This document shows positions 16,574 through 25,134 of a DNA stretch of 33,005 bases, piece after piece. The translations under genes and the position numbers were made by a program. Source of the stretch: Microcystis aeruginosa W13-11. Its GTDB lineage: Bacteria; Cyanobacteriota; Cyanobacteriia; Cyanobacteriales; Microcystaceae. The notes beneath the pieces are model-generated. The model searched no databases. It was not told the DNA's origin and saw only the letters and a list, made by a program, of their open reading frames with translations. The DNA lies in NCBI GenBank assembly GCA_009995705.1, contig JAADBR010000043.1:1-33005 (forward strand). The letters run 5' to 3'. Numbering within the stretch: the stretch's first letter is position 1; every line of letters begins with the position of its first letter.

Positions 16574-17500
16574 TCACACTTCTTCATCAAAAGTGATCTG
16601 ATCGGAGTGATAATCCGGCGGTTCAACGTGAATTAAAATTCTCACAGGGCTAAATTGTTGGCTTAATCTTGCCTCCACCGCTTCCGTGATTGCGTGAGCA
16701 GTTTCCACATCTTGAGCGGAGACAATTAGGTGCATTTCTATAAATGCCTGTCTTCCCACCACTCCCCGAGACGCGATCGCATGACAATTAAGCACCCCCG
16801 GCACCTCCAGGACAATTTGATGAATCACTTCAGGAGCGATCGCCATTTCATCCACTAACAAAGGTAAATTTTCCTTGAGAACTTTCCAACCACTTCTAAA
16901 GACCAAAAAAGCAACAGGAAAGGACAAAATCACATCCAACCATTGTAATTGGCTAATATTAGCCGTATTACCCACCCAAACCCCGACTAAACCCAATAAA
17001 ACCGTAATTGTCACCCACACATCACTCATGGTATGACGAGCATCGGCAATTAAAATCACACTACCGACACGCTGCCCCACCGATCTCTCATAGTAGGTGA
17101 CAAAAATATTCACCCCTAAAACGATAATTAATAGCCATAATTCAGGACCAGCAATCTCGACAGGTTTTCCGCCTTTGATAATACGCATGATCGCCCCTTG
17201 CAAGATTTCAAAACAGGCAATTCCCAAAAAAGCGGCGATCGCTAAAGCTCCGATCGCTTCGTATTTCAGATGTCCGTAGGGATGATCTCGATCGGGATAG
17301 GGAGAGGAAAACCGCATCGCCACCAATCCCAAGACATTATTAGCACTATCGGTGACACTATGGAGAGCATCCGCTTGCAGACTTAAAGAACTAATTCTCA
17401 AACCCACCCCCGCTTTGATCGCCATAACCAAAATGTTCAGCAGCAGGGTGATCCAAAGAACCTTTTGGACGGTAGCCCGATTGTCTCTTAAAACAGCCAC
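16574..17500 (-). CDS. Cation diffusion facilitator (CDF) family metal transporter
   Basis: CDF proteins export divalent metals such as zinc, iron, manganese or cobalt in exchange for protons. The 308-residue protein has membrane helices over about 12-205 and a cytoplasmic metal-sensing domain from about 215. The transport-site motifs are HSVTD (47-51, helix 2) and HTMSD (in [10 protein letters not shown], helix 5). The pattern of His and Asp cannot fix the metal by eye. The start is a GTG at 17500 giving [16 protein letters not shown]; the next ATG would delete the first helix. It precedes rfbB by about 45 bp on the same strand, and co-transcription is possible although no shared function is obvious. 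Confidence 0.9.
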   Translation of the reverse strand: MAVLRDNRATVQKVLWITLLLNILVMAIKAGVGLRISSLSLQADALHSVTDSANNVLGLVAMRFSSPYPDRDHPYGHLKYEAIGALAIAAFLGIACFEILQGAIMRIIKGGKPVEIAGPELWLLIIVLGVNIFVTYYERSVGQRVGSVILIADARHTMSDVWVTITVLLGLVGVWVGNTANISQLQWLDVILSFPVAFLVFRSGWKVLKENLPLLVDEMAIAPEVIHQIVLEVPGVLNCHAIASRGVVGRQAFIEMHLIVSAQDVETAHAITEAVEARLSQQFSPVRILIHVEPPDYHSDQITFDEEV

Positions 17501-18052
17501 AGGATTATCATTTATCAGTTATCAGTATTAATTTTGCCACTCCTATCTCCGTTTTTTCCTTTTTACTTTTGGCTCTTCTAGAGTACTGGACAGTGCCAAG
17601 TTCGGCTCTCTTATTCTTTGTGTGATCCGCTTAACTTACCATAGAAGCGATTAATCTTTGTCTCCTCTGTGTCTGGTGTGGTTCCTTCCACTCCCTCGCC
17701 AGCAGAACTGTATCTTAGCATACATTTTACCCACCGAACCCAAGAGAGCCGAAGTTCTTGCCGGGGGGGAAAATCTGACTATCCCCAGGATGTTCAGGCT
17801 CAAATTTGGGCTAAAGTCGAAGCCTTTGAAGGTTTTGTTACCACTCTAAACTTCGTACTCTCCAGGAAAGAAGAGCCAAATTAAAAAACCTAGAAATCAG
17901 TTTTTAGGATGGTAAACAAGTTGAATATCGATTTTATTTCTCTTGAATTCCCACTCTTGACCTCTCAGCCTTCTGATCTTCCAGAAATTTTCCTTGTTGC
18001 CAGAGAACTATGATACAATGGCACCAAAAAATAGAGGAAAATTTTTTTTATC
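17501..18052. other. Repeat-rich intergenic region before the polysaccharide island
   Basis: It holds CAGTTATCAGT-type units at about 17514-17526, interspersed repeat copy B (17601-17690) and an inverted repeat ending at 17753. Two overlapping short frames at 17658-17884 look like shadows. One ends in a plausible peptide (QAQIWAKVEAFEGFVTTL) that may be a remnant of an unknown gene. AGAGGAAA, 17 bp before 18053, is the ribosome site of the next gene. Confidence 0.5.
17601..17690 (+). repeat. Interspersed repeat, copy B
   Basis: It is the second copy of the segment at 13145-13229, in the same orientation, with a 4-bp insertion (TTAA) after AGCGAT and scattered substitutions. Its first 12 bases, TTCGGCTCTCTT, recur inverted at 17742-17753, so this copy sits in the left part of a 153-bp inverted-repeat unit that copy A lacks. 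Confidence 0.75.
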
Positions 18053-18991
18053 ATGGACAAGGTGTCAACACCAAGCCTATCAATTGTTATTCCCACTAGA
18101 GAAGGATTCGCTGACCACTGGTTTAATGCGCTGACTGAGGTCAAGGGAGAAGTAGAATTTATCTTGGTTCATCCACCGGGAGCCCCTAAGTATCCCACTT
18201 CCGACACTAGGGTACAGCAAATAGTCAGTCCCTTGCGGGGAGAAATTATTCAACGTGCCACAGGTTTGATCAATGCTACCGCTCCCTATACATTGACAAT
18301 TAATTGTGATGAGTATATCAATCCCGACATTTCAGAAATTAGCCGTCAATACTTTTCCCGATTTCCTGATAGTTGGGTCATGAGACTTAGCCGGAAAGAT
18401 GTTGAATTTGGTAAAAAAGAAATTCTAGAAGCTCCTTGGCTCTCACCAAAACCGATCGAAAAACTAGAAGTTTGTGGTAGGTCTCAAGGTAACTCTAAGC
18501 TATACGAACAAGGCAACTACCTATTGGAAATTCCCATTACTCCTATCGATAATAAATTTGACGTAATGTGTATTTTTAGAGGAAGAAGAGATCATCGAGG
18601 TCCTCATACAGAGAATTTTGACAAGAAGGTTTGGAAAACTTCTATAGTACAGGAAACCCTGAAGGATCTGGTGGGGTTAATGCCTTTTATGGGTCCGTTT
18701 AAGTATATTCCCTTTTGGTGTCTTGATCGAGTTTTAGGACTAGCTATACAAGCGAAGTTTTTTGACCAACGAAAAGGCAAAATTATCGGTCATCTCTTAC
18801 CGATGCCAGAACAAATTCGCATTGAAAATAATCCACCTGAATACATACGATTTAATCGTTATGGTGTACTTTCTGAACTTTACTTAATCAGACGTTTTCC
18901 CCAATACGGATATATGTGGAATCTCGTTATTCCCGACATCTTAAATGTGCCGCGAATCTTTATTCGTTCTCGCTTGGGTAAAGAGGTATGA
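18053..18991 (+). CDS. GT2-like glycosyltransferase paralogue with altered DxD motif
   Basis: The 312-residue protein opens like a family 2 glycosyltransferase (LSIVIPTREGFADHWFNAL) and is clearly related along its length to the protein on the opposite strand at 19064-19987. Shared blocks include VEFILV-PPG, RG/KGE-QRA-GL-NAT, the FPDSW/FPQSW segment, H-G-H-E-F, the IPFWCLDRVLG/LPLWGLDRAIG block and FPQYGY-WNL. At the metal site, where the paralogue reads LDDDDFVHPD, this protein has NCDEYINPD, so the acidic cluster is weakened. It may use another donor, or be impaired. The role is inferred from the heptose/polysaccharide cluster next door. The ribosome site AGAGGAAA lies upstream, and a good terminator follows 26 bp after the stop codon. 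Confidence 0.75.
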   Translation: MDKVSTPSLSIVIPTREGFADHWFNALTEVKGEVEFILVHPPGAPKYPTSDTRVQQIVSPLRGEIIQRATGLINATAPYTLTINCDEYINPDISEISRQYFSRFPDSWVMRLSRKDVEFGKKEILEAPWLSPKPIEKLEVCGRSQGNSKLYEQGNYLLEIPITPIDNKFDVMCIFRGRRDHRGPHTENFDKKVWKTSIVQETLKDLVGLMPFMGPFKYIPFWCLDRVLGLAIQAKFFDQRKGKIIGHLLPMPEQIRIENNPPEYIRFNRYGVLSELYLIRRFPQYGYMWNLVIPDILNVPRIFIRSRLGKEV

Positions 18992-19016
18992 AATATCAGT
19001 CTATCTCTAATCTGCC

Positions 19017-19052
19017 AAGGAAGTAAGTATTAAGACTTGCTTCCTATTTTTT
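19017..19052 (+). terminator. Intrinsic terminator between the two convergent glycosyltransferases
   Basis: AGGAAGTAAG (19018-19027) pairs with CTTGCTTCCT (19036-19045) across an 8-base loop with one mismatch, followed by ATTTTTTAG. This fits a Rho-independent terminator for the plus-strand gene ending at 18991. The minus strand lacks a T run in the matching place. Confidence 0.75.
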
Positions 19053-19063
19053 AGCTGTTAACC

Positions 19064-19987
19064 TTAATTTAGCTTTTTAAATATTTGCCTAATTTTAATT
19101 TTCACACCGTTGTAAAATTCTTCAAAAAATAGATTCCAAAAGTAGCCATACTGGGGAAATTGTTTCACTAACAACATCTCTACTAACACTAACAATCGCA
19201 CTGTTTTTAAGGAATAAGGCCTAACAATATATCTGATTTGACCAGGTTCGGGCATCCAATGACCAATACAAGCACCTGTTTGAAAAAATTTGGCTTGAAT
19301 ATATAGTCCGATTGCCCTATCTAATCCCCAAAGAGGCAACCAAGTTAAAAGTTCCGCCATTCTTGTCCCTTGAAACATTTCTGTGAGAGCTTCTTTAACT
19401 GCTGGACTTTTCCAAATGGTATTATTAAAAGGTTCCACATGACTTCCGTGAATGTCTTTTCTCTTAGCGTAGGGCCAGAGAGCAACTTTTATATCAAAAT
19501 GATTTTCTAGAGGAGCAATGGGAACTTCTATCAAATCCTGATAGGAATCTTCTCTTTTTCTGGCAATCCTAAGTTGCTCAAGAGATAGCAATTGCTGCCA
19601 AGGTCTTTTAATTTTTTCTTCATCTAAGTAGTCTATTTTTTCTTTAAACAAACGCAGCATCCAACTCTGAGGAAATTTCTCAAAGTATTCAAGAGTTAGG
19701 GATACAACGTCCGGATGCACGAAGTCATCATCATCTAAAGCCAGTATATACTGACCAGTGGCGTTCATTAAACCGAAGGCTCTTTGAGGTGTTTCTCCTT
19801 TGTAGAGACTGTATAAAATTTTTACTCGTGGGTCAGCTATGAAGGCCGCAGTTGTGCCGGGAGGGTAAACTAAAATAAATTCTACATTTCCCTGCACGGA
19901 TAAAAGTTGCTGTAACCAATATTCGGAAAAATTTCCGATGGTCGGGCTAACAATAGATAATATCGGTTGATTGAAACTAGCAAGCAT
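19064..19987 (-). CDS. GT2-like glycosyltransferase, end of the heptose operon
   Basis: The 307-residue protein has a family 2 nucleotide-sugar domain: LSIVSPTIGNF at the start and DDDDFVHPD (about 95-103) as the DxD metal site. There is no membrane anchor, so it is probably cytosolic or peripheral. The frame is open to a GTG at 20029, but ATG 19987 (MLASFNQPILSIV) aligns with the start of the convergent paralogue at 18053 and is preferred. It is the fourth minus-strand gene after gmhA, hddA and hddC, about 90 bp behind hddC. This makes it the natural candidate for moving heptose, or a neighbouring sugar, onto a surface glycan. Donor and acceptor are not readable from sequence. Confidence 0.78.
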   Translation of the reverse strand: MLASFNQPILSIVSPTIGNFSEYWLQQLLSVQGNVEFILVYPPGTTAAFIADPRVKILYSLYKGETPQRAFGLMNATGQYILALDDDDFVHPDVVSLTLEYFEKFPQSWMLRLFKEKIDYLDEEKIKRPWQQLLSLEQLRIARKREDSYQDLIEVPIAPLENHFDIKVALWPYAKRKDIHGSHVEPFNNTIWKSPAVKEALTEMFQGTRMAELLTWLPLWGLDRAIGLYIQAKFFQTGACIGHWMPEPGQIRYIVRPYSLKTVRLLVLVEMLLVKQFPQYGYFWNLFFEEFYNGVKIKIRQIFKKLN

Positions 19988-20079
19988 CTCTGGTGAATTT
20001 TTTGAGAAATAATTTGACGATACCAACACAAATTTGCTGAACTTAGGTGACTACCAAGACTCTCTCAAAAAGATACTTT

Positions 20080-20778
20080 TCAGATGAGAGATGGTAATTC
20101 TTGTTGACTCTTATTGTAATCTTGGGGGATGCCTATGTCAATAAAATATTCGTCAGAAATCAAGCCATACATGGGAATTTTCTCGGTATAAACTTTGAGA
20201 AAGTCGTCCTCAAAAGAAAATTTTGATGGCAGATCAAAGCTGGATAATATGTTTTTCCCTACACAATATATACCGCCATTAATATACCCCTTATCTTGAT
20301 ATTGTTTAGATTCAAACCCAATAATTTTTTGGTCATCATTTAGCATAACACTATTGTAACGATCAAAGTCAGTTAGCGGCTTCAGAGCAACAGTTATCAG
20401 GGATTTCTTTTGATTATGTAAATTAATTAAGGCGAATAAATTGACATTAAATAGGGTATCGCCGTTGACAATTAATGCTTGTTCGGTTTCAATTTTATTT
20501 AGTGCCAACCGGATCGCTCCTCCAGTTCCTAAGGGTGTATCTTCTATCAGATAATTTAGCTCGTATTCCTTATATTGATCGCCAAAATGATCGATAATTT
20601 TCTGATGTTCATAGCCCACAGAAACTAAAAATTTCTTGGTAATTTTTTGAGAGATTAGGTAATCTAATAGATATTCTAAAAAAGGTCTGTCAGCAACGGG
20701 AGCCATGGGTTTTGGTAAACTGTTGATCACCGACCGTAACCTGGTTCCTAACCCACCCGCCAAAATAATTACATCCAT
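20080..20778 (-). CDS. hddC: D-glycero-alpha-D-manno-heptose 1-phosphate guanylyltransferase, probable
   Basis: A sugar-phosphate nucleotidyltransferase of 232 residues. The N-terminal activation motif is ILAGGLGTRLRSV (5-17), with LPKPMAPVADRPFLEYLL behind it (21-38), GTGGAIRLAL, the metal-binding VNGD (about 99-102) and a closing DIGIPQDY. Compact proteins of this type beside hddA and gmhA are HddC, which couples GTP to heptose 1-phosphate to give GDP-D-glycero-alpha-D-manno-heptose. The nucleotide preference (GTP here, not ADP/ATP) is inferred from the neighbours: the alpha-anomer kinase HddA is present, and no HldE-like ATP-dependent fusion is in the window. It is the third gene of the minus-strand operon. 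ATG 20778 is the first in frame. Confidence 0.85.
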   Translation of the reverse strand: MDVIILAGGLGTRLRSVINSLPKPMAPVADRPFLEYLLDYLISQKITKKFLVSVGYEHQKIIDHFGDQYKEYELNYLIEDTPLGTGGAIRLALNKIETEQALIVNGDTLFNVNLFALINLHNQKKSLITVALKPLTDFDRYNSVMLNDDQKIIGFESKQYQDKGYINGGIYCVGKNILSSFDLPSKFSFEDDFLKVYTEKIPMYGLISDEYFIDIGIPQDYNKSQQELPSLI

Positions 20779-20869
20779 AGATACACCTCAAAAAATTTAA
20801 TTATTGCCAATCTTTTCAAAACTATTTTTAGGATTATAGGGATAATCTCCCCCATCGATCCTTCGCTTG

Positions 20870-21895
20870 TCATAATGTCCATGCTTGGGTTCCGTATTTG
20901 GTAAAATGAAAATTAATCACTTGGCCTCCTTCTGATTTCAAAGCTTTTATTACTTCGATTTTCTTGGTAGGATCGACCATAAGGATAATAAAACCACCGC
21001 CACCAGCTCCCGATATTTTGCCTGAATAGGCCCCAGTTTCCCTGGCTACCCGATAAATACGATCGATCTGCGGATTACTAATTAATTTAGATAATTGCTT
21101 TTTCGCTTCCCAAGAAGTTCTCAGAATTTCTGCTATCCCCATAAAATCTGATTTAAGCAGTGCTTCTTTAAAGAGAATTGCCTCTTTTTTGAGTTGATGG
21201 GTAGCGGCGATTGCTTGCTCGTTTTTTTCTTGGACATTCTGAATTTGATCCTCAATTACTTGAGATGAGTAGCGAGAAATGCCTGTATAGTAGAGGATCA
21301 GAGAGACTTCCAATTCATTGATCACCCAATTTTTAATCCGCAAAGGATTAACTATGACACGATCTTGTTCATAAAATTCCATAAAATTAAACCCGCCAAA
21401 AGTGGCAGCGTACTGATCCTGTTTGCCCCCTAACCAGCCTAGATCAATTCGTTCGATCTCGTAGGCTAAATGGGCGATATCATACTCACCTAGGGGTAAT
21501 TTTAACAGTTCCACAAAGGCTTTAACTATGGCTACGGCTAGGGTAGAAGAAGAACCCAATCCCGAACCAGCCGGCGCATCGGAAAAAGTAGTGATTTGCA
21601 GCGGCAAAGGTTGCCCTTGATTAAAGTCTTTAATCAAACGATTATATATCGCTTTATGCAGATCGAGAACGCCGTTATAGGGGAGAGGAAACTGGAGGGT
21701 TTCTATTTGTTGTTCTCCTCGATCGGCGGCAACAAAAATGACCTGTTTGTCAGTAATTTCCGTGACTGTACAGTAGGCATAGAGATCGATAGTAGCGTTG
21801 AGAACGTAACCCCCATAAAGACTACAGTAGGGTTCCACATCGGTGCCGCCACCACCTAAACCTAATCTTAAAGGAGCTTTGGTTCTGATGATCAT
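20870..21895 (-). CDS. hddA: D-glycero-alpha-D-manno-heptose 7-phosphate kinase (GHMP family), probable
   Basis: The 341-residue GHMP kinase begins [20 protein letters not shown], the opening of the HddA/fucose-kinase-like subgroup. The ATP loop is [15 protein letters not shown] (about 108-122) and the C-terminal GHMP motif is [15 protein letters not shown] (about 293-307). HddA phosphorylates D-glycero-D-manno-heptose 7-phosphate at O-1 in the alpha configuration, giving the 1,7-bisphosphate for GmhB. That identity rests on the flanking gmhA and hddC; on sequence alone a related sugar kinase would be possible. It lies 37 bp behind gmhA and 91 bp ahead of hddC on the same strand, so one operon is likely. 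Confidence 0.87.
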   Translation of the reverse strand: MIIRTKAPLRLGLGGGGTDVEPYCSLYGGYVLNATIDLYAYCTVTEITDKQVIFVAADRGEQQIETLQFPLPYNGVLDLHKAIYNRLIKDFNQGQPLPLQITTFSDAPAGSGLGSSSTLAVAIVKAFVELLKLPLGEYDIAHLAYEIERIDLGWLGGKQDQYAATFGGFNFMEFYEQDRVIVNPLRIKNWVINELEVSLILYYTGISRYSSQVIEDQIQNVQEKNEQAIAATHQLKKEAILFKEALLKSDFMGIAEILRTSWEAKKQLSKLISNPQIDRIYRVARETGAYSGKISGAGGGGFIILMVDPTKKIEVIKALKSEGGQVINFHFTKYGTQAWTL

Positions 21896-21932
21896 AGGTA
21901 GGATGTTTAGGTTGATTTTTTGCCAGGAGATT

Positions 21933-22568
21933 TTAGTTAGGAAAGATTGCCTCTTCGATCGCTAAACAAATAGTATGGAGAACAAAACCATGACCTTCTT
22001 GAATGCGCGGGGTACTGGTGCTAGGAATCATCAAACAATAATCAGTTTTTTGCTCTAGAGCTAATCCCTTCGCCCCAGTTAAACCGATGCTAGTGAGACC
22101 TTTTACTTGACAAACTTTGAGAGCTTGATGGATATTAGCGGAATTTCCCGAAGTGGAAATACCGATGAACACATCGCCAGGGTTTCCTTCCGCTTCTATC
22201 TGGCGGCTAAAAATATATTCGTAACCATAATCGTTAGCAATCGCTGTTAAACTGGCAATATCGCTATTGAGGACACGAACTGGTAAAGACTGTCTTTCTT
22301 TCAGAAATCGGCCGTGTAGCTCACCGCCAAAATGGATAGCATCGGCGGCACTGCCTCCATTACCAGCGACTAATACTTTGTGGTTGTTGCGATAAGCATG
22401 GATACATACTTGGCAAATCTCTTGGATTTTTTCTAGATATTTTGTCTCGGTTAGTAGGTTTTTCTTCAGGTTATAAGCTTCTTCCAATTCAGTCTTGATT
22501 AAAATTGACAGAGACGGATCACTCTGGAAACTATCCAATTTTCTGTTTGATTTTTCCACCATTGGCAT
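21933..22568 (-). CDS. gmhA: Sedoheptulose 7-phosphate isomerase (SIS domain)
   Basis: GmhA turns sedoheptulose 7-phosphate into D-glycero-D-manno-heptose 7-phosphate, the entry step of heptose nucleotide synthesis. The 211-residue protein is one SIS domain. Visible are the phosphate/substrate loop [17 protein letters not shown] (68-84), the serine-rich loop GISTSGNS (136-143), LTGAKG (163-168) and [16 protein letters not shown] (190-205) with the catalytic-region histidine and glutamates. Two ATGs lie 6 bp apart (22568 and 22562); the first is used. It is the first gene of the minus-strand heptose operon and is divergent from gmhB across a 602-bp spacer. Confidence 0.93.
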   Translation of the reverse strand: MPMVEKSNRKLDSFQSDPSLSILIKTELEEAYNLKKNLLTETKYLEKIQEICQVCIHAYRNNHKVLVAGNGGSAADAIHFGGELHGRFLKERQSLPVRVLNSDIASLTAIANDYGYEYIFSRQIEAEGNPGDVFIGISTSGNSANIHQALKVCQVKGLTSIGLTGAKGLALEQKTDYCLMIPSTSTPRIQEGHGFVLHTICLAIEEAIFPN

Positions 22569-23170
22569 AGGTTTGATTTTCCAATTTTTATTAGTTGAAT
22601 AAATTTAACTCTCAATCATTCTGTCATTATATTGAATAGTATCAAAAGACGAGAATCGCTCCCCATTAATTGGGCATAAAACCCCTAGCACGGTAGAATT
22701 GATCACGGGACAAGAAAAACAGGCCAATGATAGTTCTAGAAAAACCTAGAGCGATCAAGTCAAAAGAGTGATCTTTTGCCAGTTATTCTGGGAATATACC
22801 ACAAACGCCCCAACCCTAGCACAATTTGTTTTGTTTGTGAATAAACTTTTGATCTATTCTGGCCGAGACGAGGGATTTCTGAGCGGGGGTTCAACCTTTG
22901 CCAGTCTTGGCCTTTTGTTTGGCTGGACAAAAATGTTAACAATTCATGACAATACCGCCAATATAATCAAAAGCCCAAAGGCCTGACGGCGTATAATATG
23001 CCCTGATTGCTATACCCTAACATCTAGATAGTAAAGAGAAGCAATTTAGCCGAGAAAACTAGTACAAATCGCGACAATCCCTCGAATTTTGTCTGTCCAT
23101 CGGTTCAAGCTCTCGTCCCTGTCAGAAGAACTGAGAATTCTAGTCCCCGACTCGAAAAAGTCCAACATCA
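22569..23170. other. 602-bp divergent spacer between gmhA and gmhB
   Basis: Overlapping open frames on both strands at 22760-22986 have no protein-like pattern and are rejected. Both transcription units of the heptose island start from this region. TATAAT occurs at 22962-22967 and 22993-22998 on the plus strand, but no matching -35 box at proper distance was found, so promoters are not called. Everything else is unexplained. Confidence 0.45.
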
Positions 23171-23830
23171 ATGAATCCTTTCCCCGCAATTTCCGTCAAT
23201 CACGGCCACCAGAAATATCCGTCTCTGCCACATCTTGGCAATTCTGACCGCGAAAGCGAAGATAGAGCAAAAAAGAACAAAGCCGTATTTCTCGATCGAG
23301 ATGGGGTAGTTATTGACTATATTCCCTATCTGAGTAAACCAGAACAGGTGAGCATTCCCGCCGGGGCAGCGGCTGCCTTAAAACAGTGGCAGGATGCGGG
23401 TTATCTGCTGATCATCATCACCAATCAATCGGGACTTGCCAGGGGCTATTTCACTTGGGACGATCTGGCGGCGATTCACGGGCGCATGATTGAGGAATAC
23501 CGACAATCGGGCGTGCATTTTCACGATCTTGCCATCTGCCCGCACCATCCCGACGAAGGTTGTCTGTGCCGCAAACCCTCCCCCTATCTGCTGCTGACAG
23601 CCGCCCGCCAATACAGAATCGATTTAGCCTGCTCGTTGTTTATCGGCGATGCGCCCAGTGATCTAGAATGCGCCCTAGAAGCCGGTTGTCAGCCCGTACT
23701 GCTCTTAACAGGGCGAGGAAAAGTCACCCTTGGGGAGATCGAGAAATACCCAGTTGAGATTCCCGTATATAGCCAACTAAAGGAAACGGTAGAATTATTG
23801 TCAAAAAACGCTGCCGAACCAGAATTATGA
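23171..23830 (+). CDS. gmhB: D-glycero-D-manno-heptose 1,7-bisphosphate 7-phosphatase (HAD family)
   Basis: GmhB removes the 7-phosphate from heptose 1,7-bisphosphate. The 219-residue HAD protein shows the nucleophile motif FLDRDGVV (D42, D44), motif II TNQSGLARG and the zinc loop CPHHPDEGCLCRKPSP typical of GmhB and histidinol phosphatases. Motif IV is IGDAPSDLECALEAG. It is longer than the usual 180-190 residues because of about 35 N-terminal residues with no obvious function. No later ATG lies before the HAD core, so either the extension is real or a non-ATG start is used. It is read divergently from gmhA-hddA-hddC, supplying the missing third step. Its last codons overlap the following glycosyltransferase (ATGA), so the two are translationally coupled. 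Confidence 0.92.
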   Translation: MNPFPAISVNHGHQKYPSLPHLGNSDRESEDRAKKNKAVFLDRDGVVIDYIPYLSKPEQVSIPAGAAAALKQWQDAGYLLIIITNQSGLARGYFTWDDLAAIHGRMIEEYRQSGVHFHDLAICPHHPDEGCLCRKPSPYLLLTAARQYRIDLACSLFIGDAPSDLECALEAGCQPVLLLTGRGKVTLGEIEKYPVEIPVYSQLKETVELLSKNAAEPEL

Positions 23831-25053
23831 GAATATTAGTCCTTTTTTGCCATAACTTTCCCTATCCACCTAGTCGCGGGGCAACGGAGGGGAGAACTTT
23901 TAACCTGATCAAATGTCTTCATCAAAACCACGATGTCACCCTGTTCGCTCGTCGGGTGGAGAATGTCACGGAAACTCAGATCGAAGAATTAAAAACCTTT
24001 ACCAATCATCTTGTCTTATTTCCGCCCCGGGAAATTCCCGAACCAGGCAAGGGACTGACAAAACTAATCGGTCAAACAGGCCGTTTTCTGGAGGCAATAG
24101 TACAGATGACCCCTGCTAATGTTCTTAGTTATCGTTCGCCGCTAATTCAAGAGCGAGTAGATGAATACGTCGAGGGGCAAAAATGTGATGTAATTATCTG
24201 CGCTCAGAGTATCAGCGAGATTTTTATCCGGCCGGAATACCGTCAGCGAGTCAAAACAGTAGTAGATATTCACAGTTCCGTGTACGGTTGGACACGCAAT
24301 CATTTGGATAGAGGAGCCTCCACCTATCCCCTGCGGGATTTTCTCTATCTGCCCCTACTCTATCAGTACGAAAAACGTTACTGTGCCAAGTTTTCACAAT
24401 TGGTGGCCACTACCGATTATGATCGCGAACAATTATTAAAAATCCTCCCGGATGCACGGGTGGATATCGTGCCTAATGGCGTGGATTTAGCCCTGTTTCC
24501 CTATCGTCCTCGGGATCCCGGCGGTCATAATTTGGTCTTTGTCGGTGCCATGAGTTCCACCCATAATATCGATGCCGCCCGTTTTTTTGTTTTAGAAGTC
24601 CTGCCAGTCATTCAACAGCGATATCCCGACACCACTTTAACCCTAGTGGGGGCCAACCCAGCGCCGGAAGTTCTCGAACTGGCCAAGTATCCCGGTGTGG
24701 GGGTGACGGGAACCGTTCCCTCGACAGTGGAATATTTACACCGAGGAACTGTTTGTGTGGTTCCCCTGCGGGTGGGATTGGGAATCAAGACTAAAACTCT
24801 AGAATCCATGGCCGCTGGGATTCCGATTATCGCCAGCGATCGCGGTTTAGAGGGTTTAACAGTGGCAGCAGAGGGAATTCCTCCTAGGGCGCTGCGGGCT
24901 AATAGTGTTGCTGAGTACGTCACAGCGATCGCTAGGTTGTTCGATGATCCTTCTGTACGAGAACAACTGTCCCATAATGGCCGGGCGATGGTGGAATCGG
25001 AGTACACCTGGGAGCGAGCGGGACAAAGGTACGAGGAAATTTTGCGGGACTAA
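23827..25053 (+). CDS. GT4 glycosyltransferase, Stp1/PEP-CTERM-system-like sugar transferase
   Basis: A 408-residue family 4, GT-B-fold glycosyltransferase. The N-terminal acceptor domain starts ILVLFCHNFPYPPSRGATEGRT. The donor domain has NGVDLALFPY (about 219-228), FVGAMSSTHNIDAARFF and the C-terminal sugar-nucleotide segment GLGIKTKTLESMAAGIPIIAS (about 318-338). The opening and length resemble the Stp1 group, named for sugar transferases near exopolysaccharide/PEP-CTERM sorting genes; that placement is from memory. It overlaps gmhB by 4 bp, so it is produced together with the heptose phosphatase and probably acts in the same glycan pathway. Donor specificity is unknown. Confidence 0.85.
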   Translation: MRILVLFCHNFPYPPSRGATEGRTFNLIKCLHQNHDVTLFARRVENVTETQIEELKTFTNHLVLFPPREIPEPGKGLTKLIGQTGRFLEAIVQMTPANVLSYRSPLIQERVDEYVEGQKCDVIICAQSISEIFIRPEYRQRVKTVVDIHSSVYGWTRNHLDRGASTYPLRDFLYLPLLYQYEKRYCAKFSQLVATTDYDREQLLKILPDARVDIVPNGVDLALFPYRPRDPGGHNLVFVGAMSSTHNIDAARFFVLEVLPVIQQRYPDTTLTLVGANPAPEVLELAKYPGVGVTGTVPSTVEYLHRGTVCVVPLRVGLGIKTKTLESMAAGIPIIASDRGLEGLTVAAEGIPPRALRANSVAEYVTAIARLFDDPSVREQLSHNGRAMVESEYTWERAGQRYEEILRD

Positions 25054-25134
25054 TATTGTTCTGAACCCCGAAATTTCCCTTGAGACTTTTTGAGGGTTTT
25101 ACCGCTATAAAAATTGATTTTTTGGAGCCTAATC

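Noticed and set aside
17601..17753. A second MITE based on the 12-bp inverted repeat TTCGGCTCTCTT
   Set aside because: No target duplication flanks it, and the other copy of the repeat lacks the right arm, so it is reported as a repeat only.
22760..22986. Overlapping open frames on both strands in the gmhA-gmhB spacer
   Set aside because: Neither has a ribosome site or recognisable domain, and they cover each other. Most likely chance frames in a promoter region.
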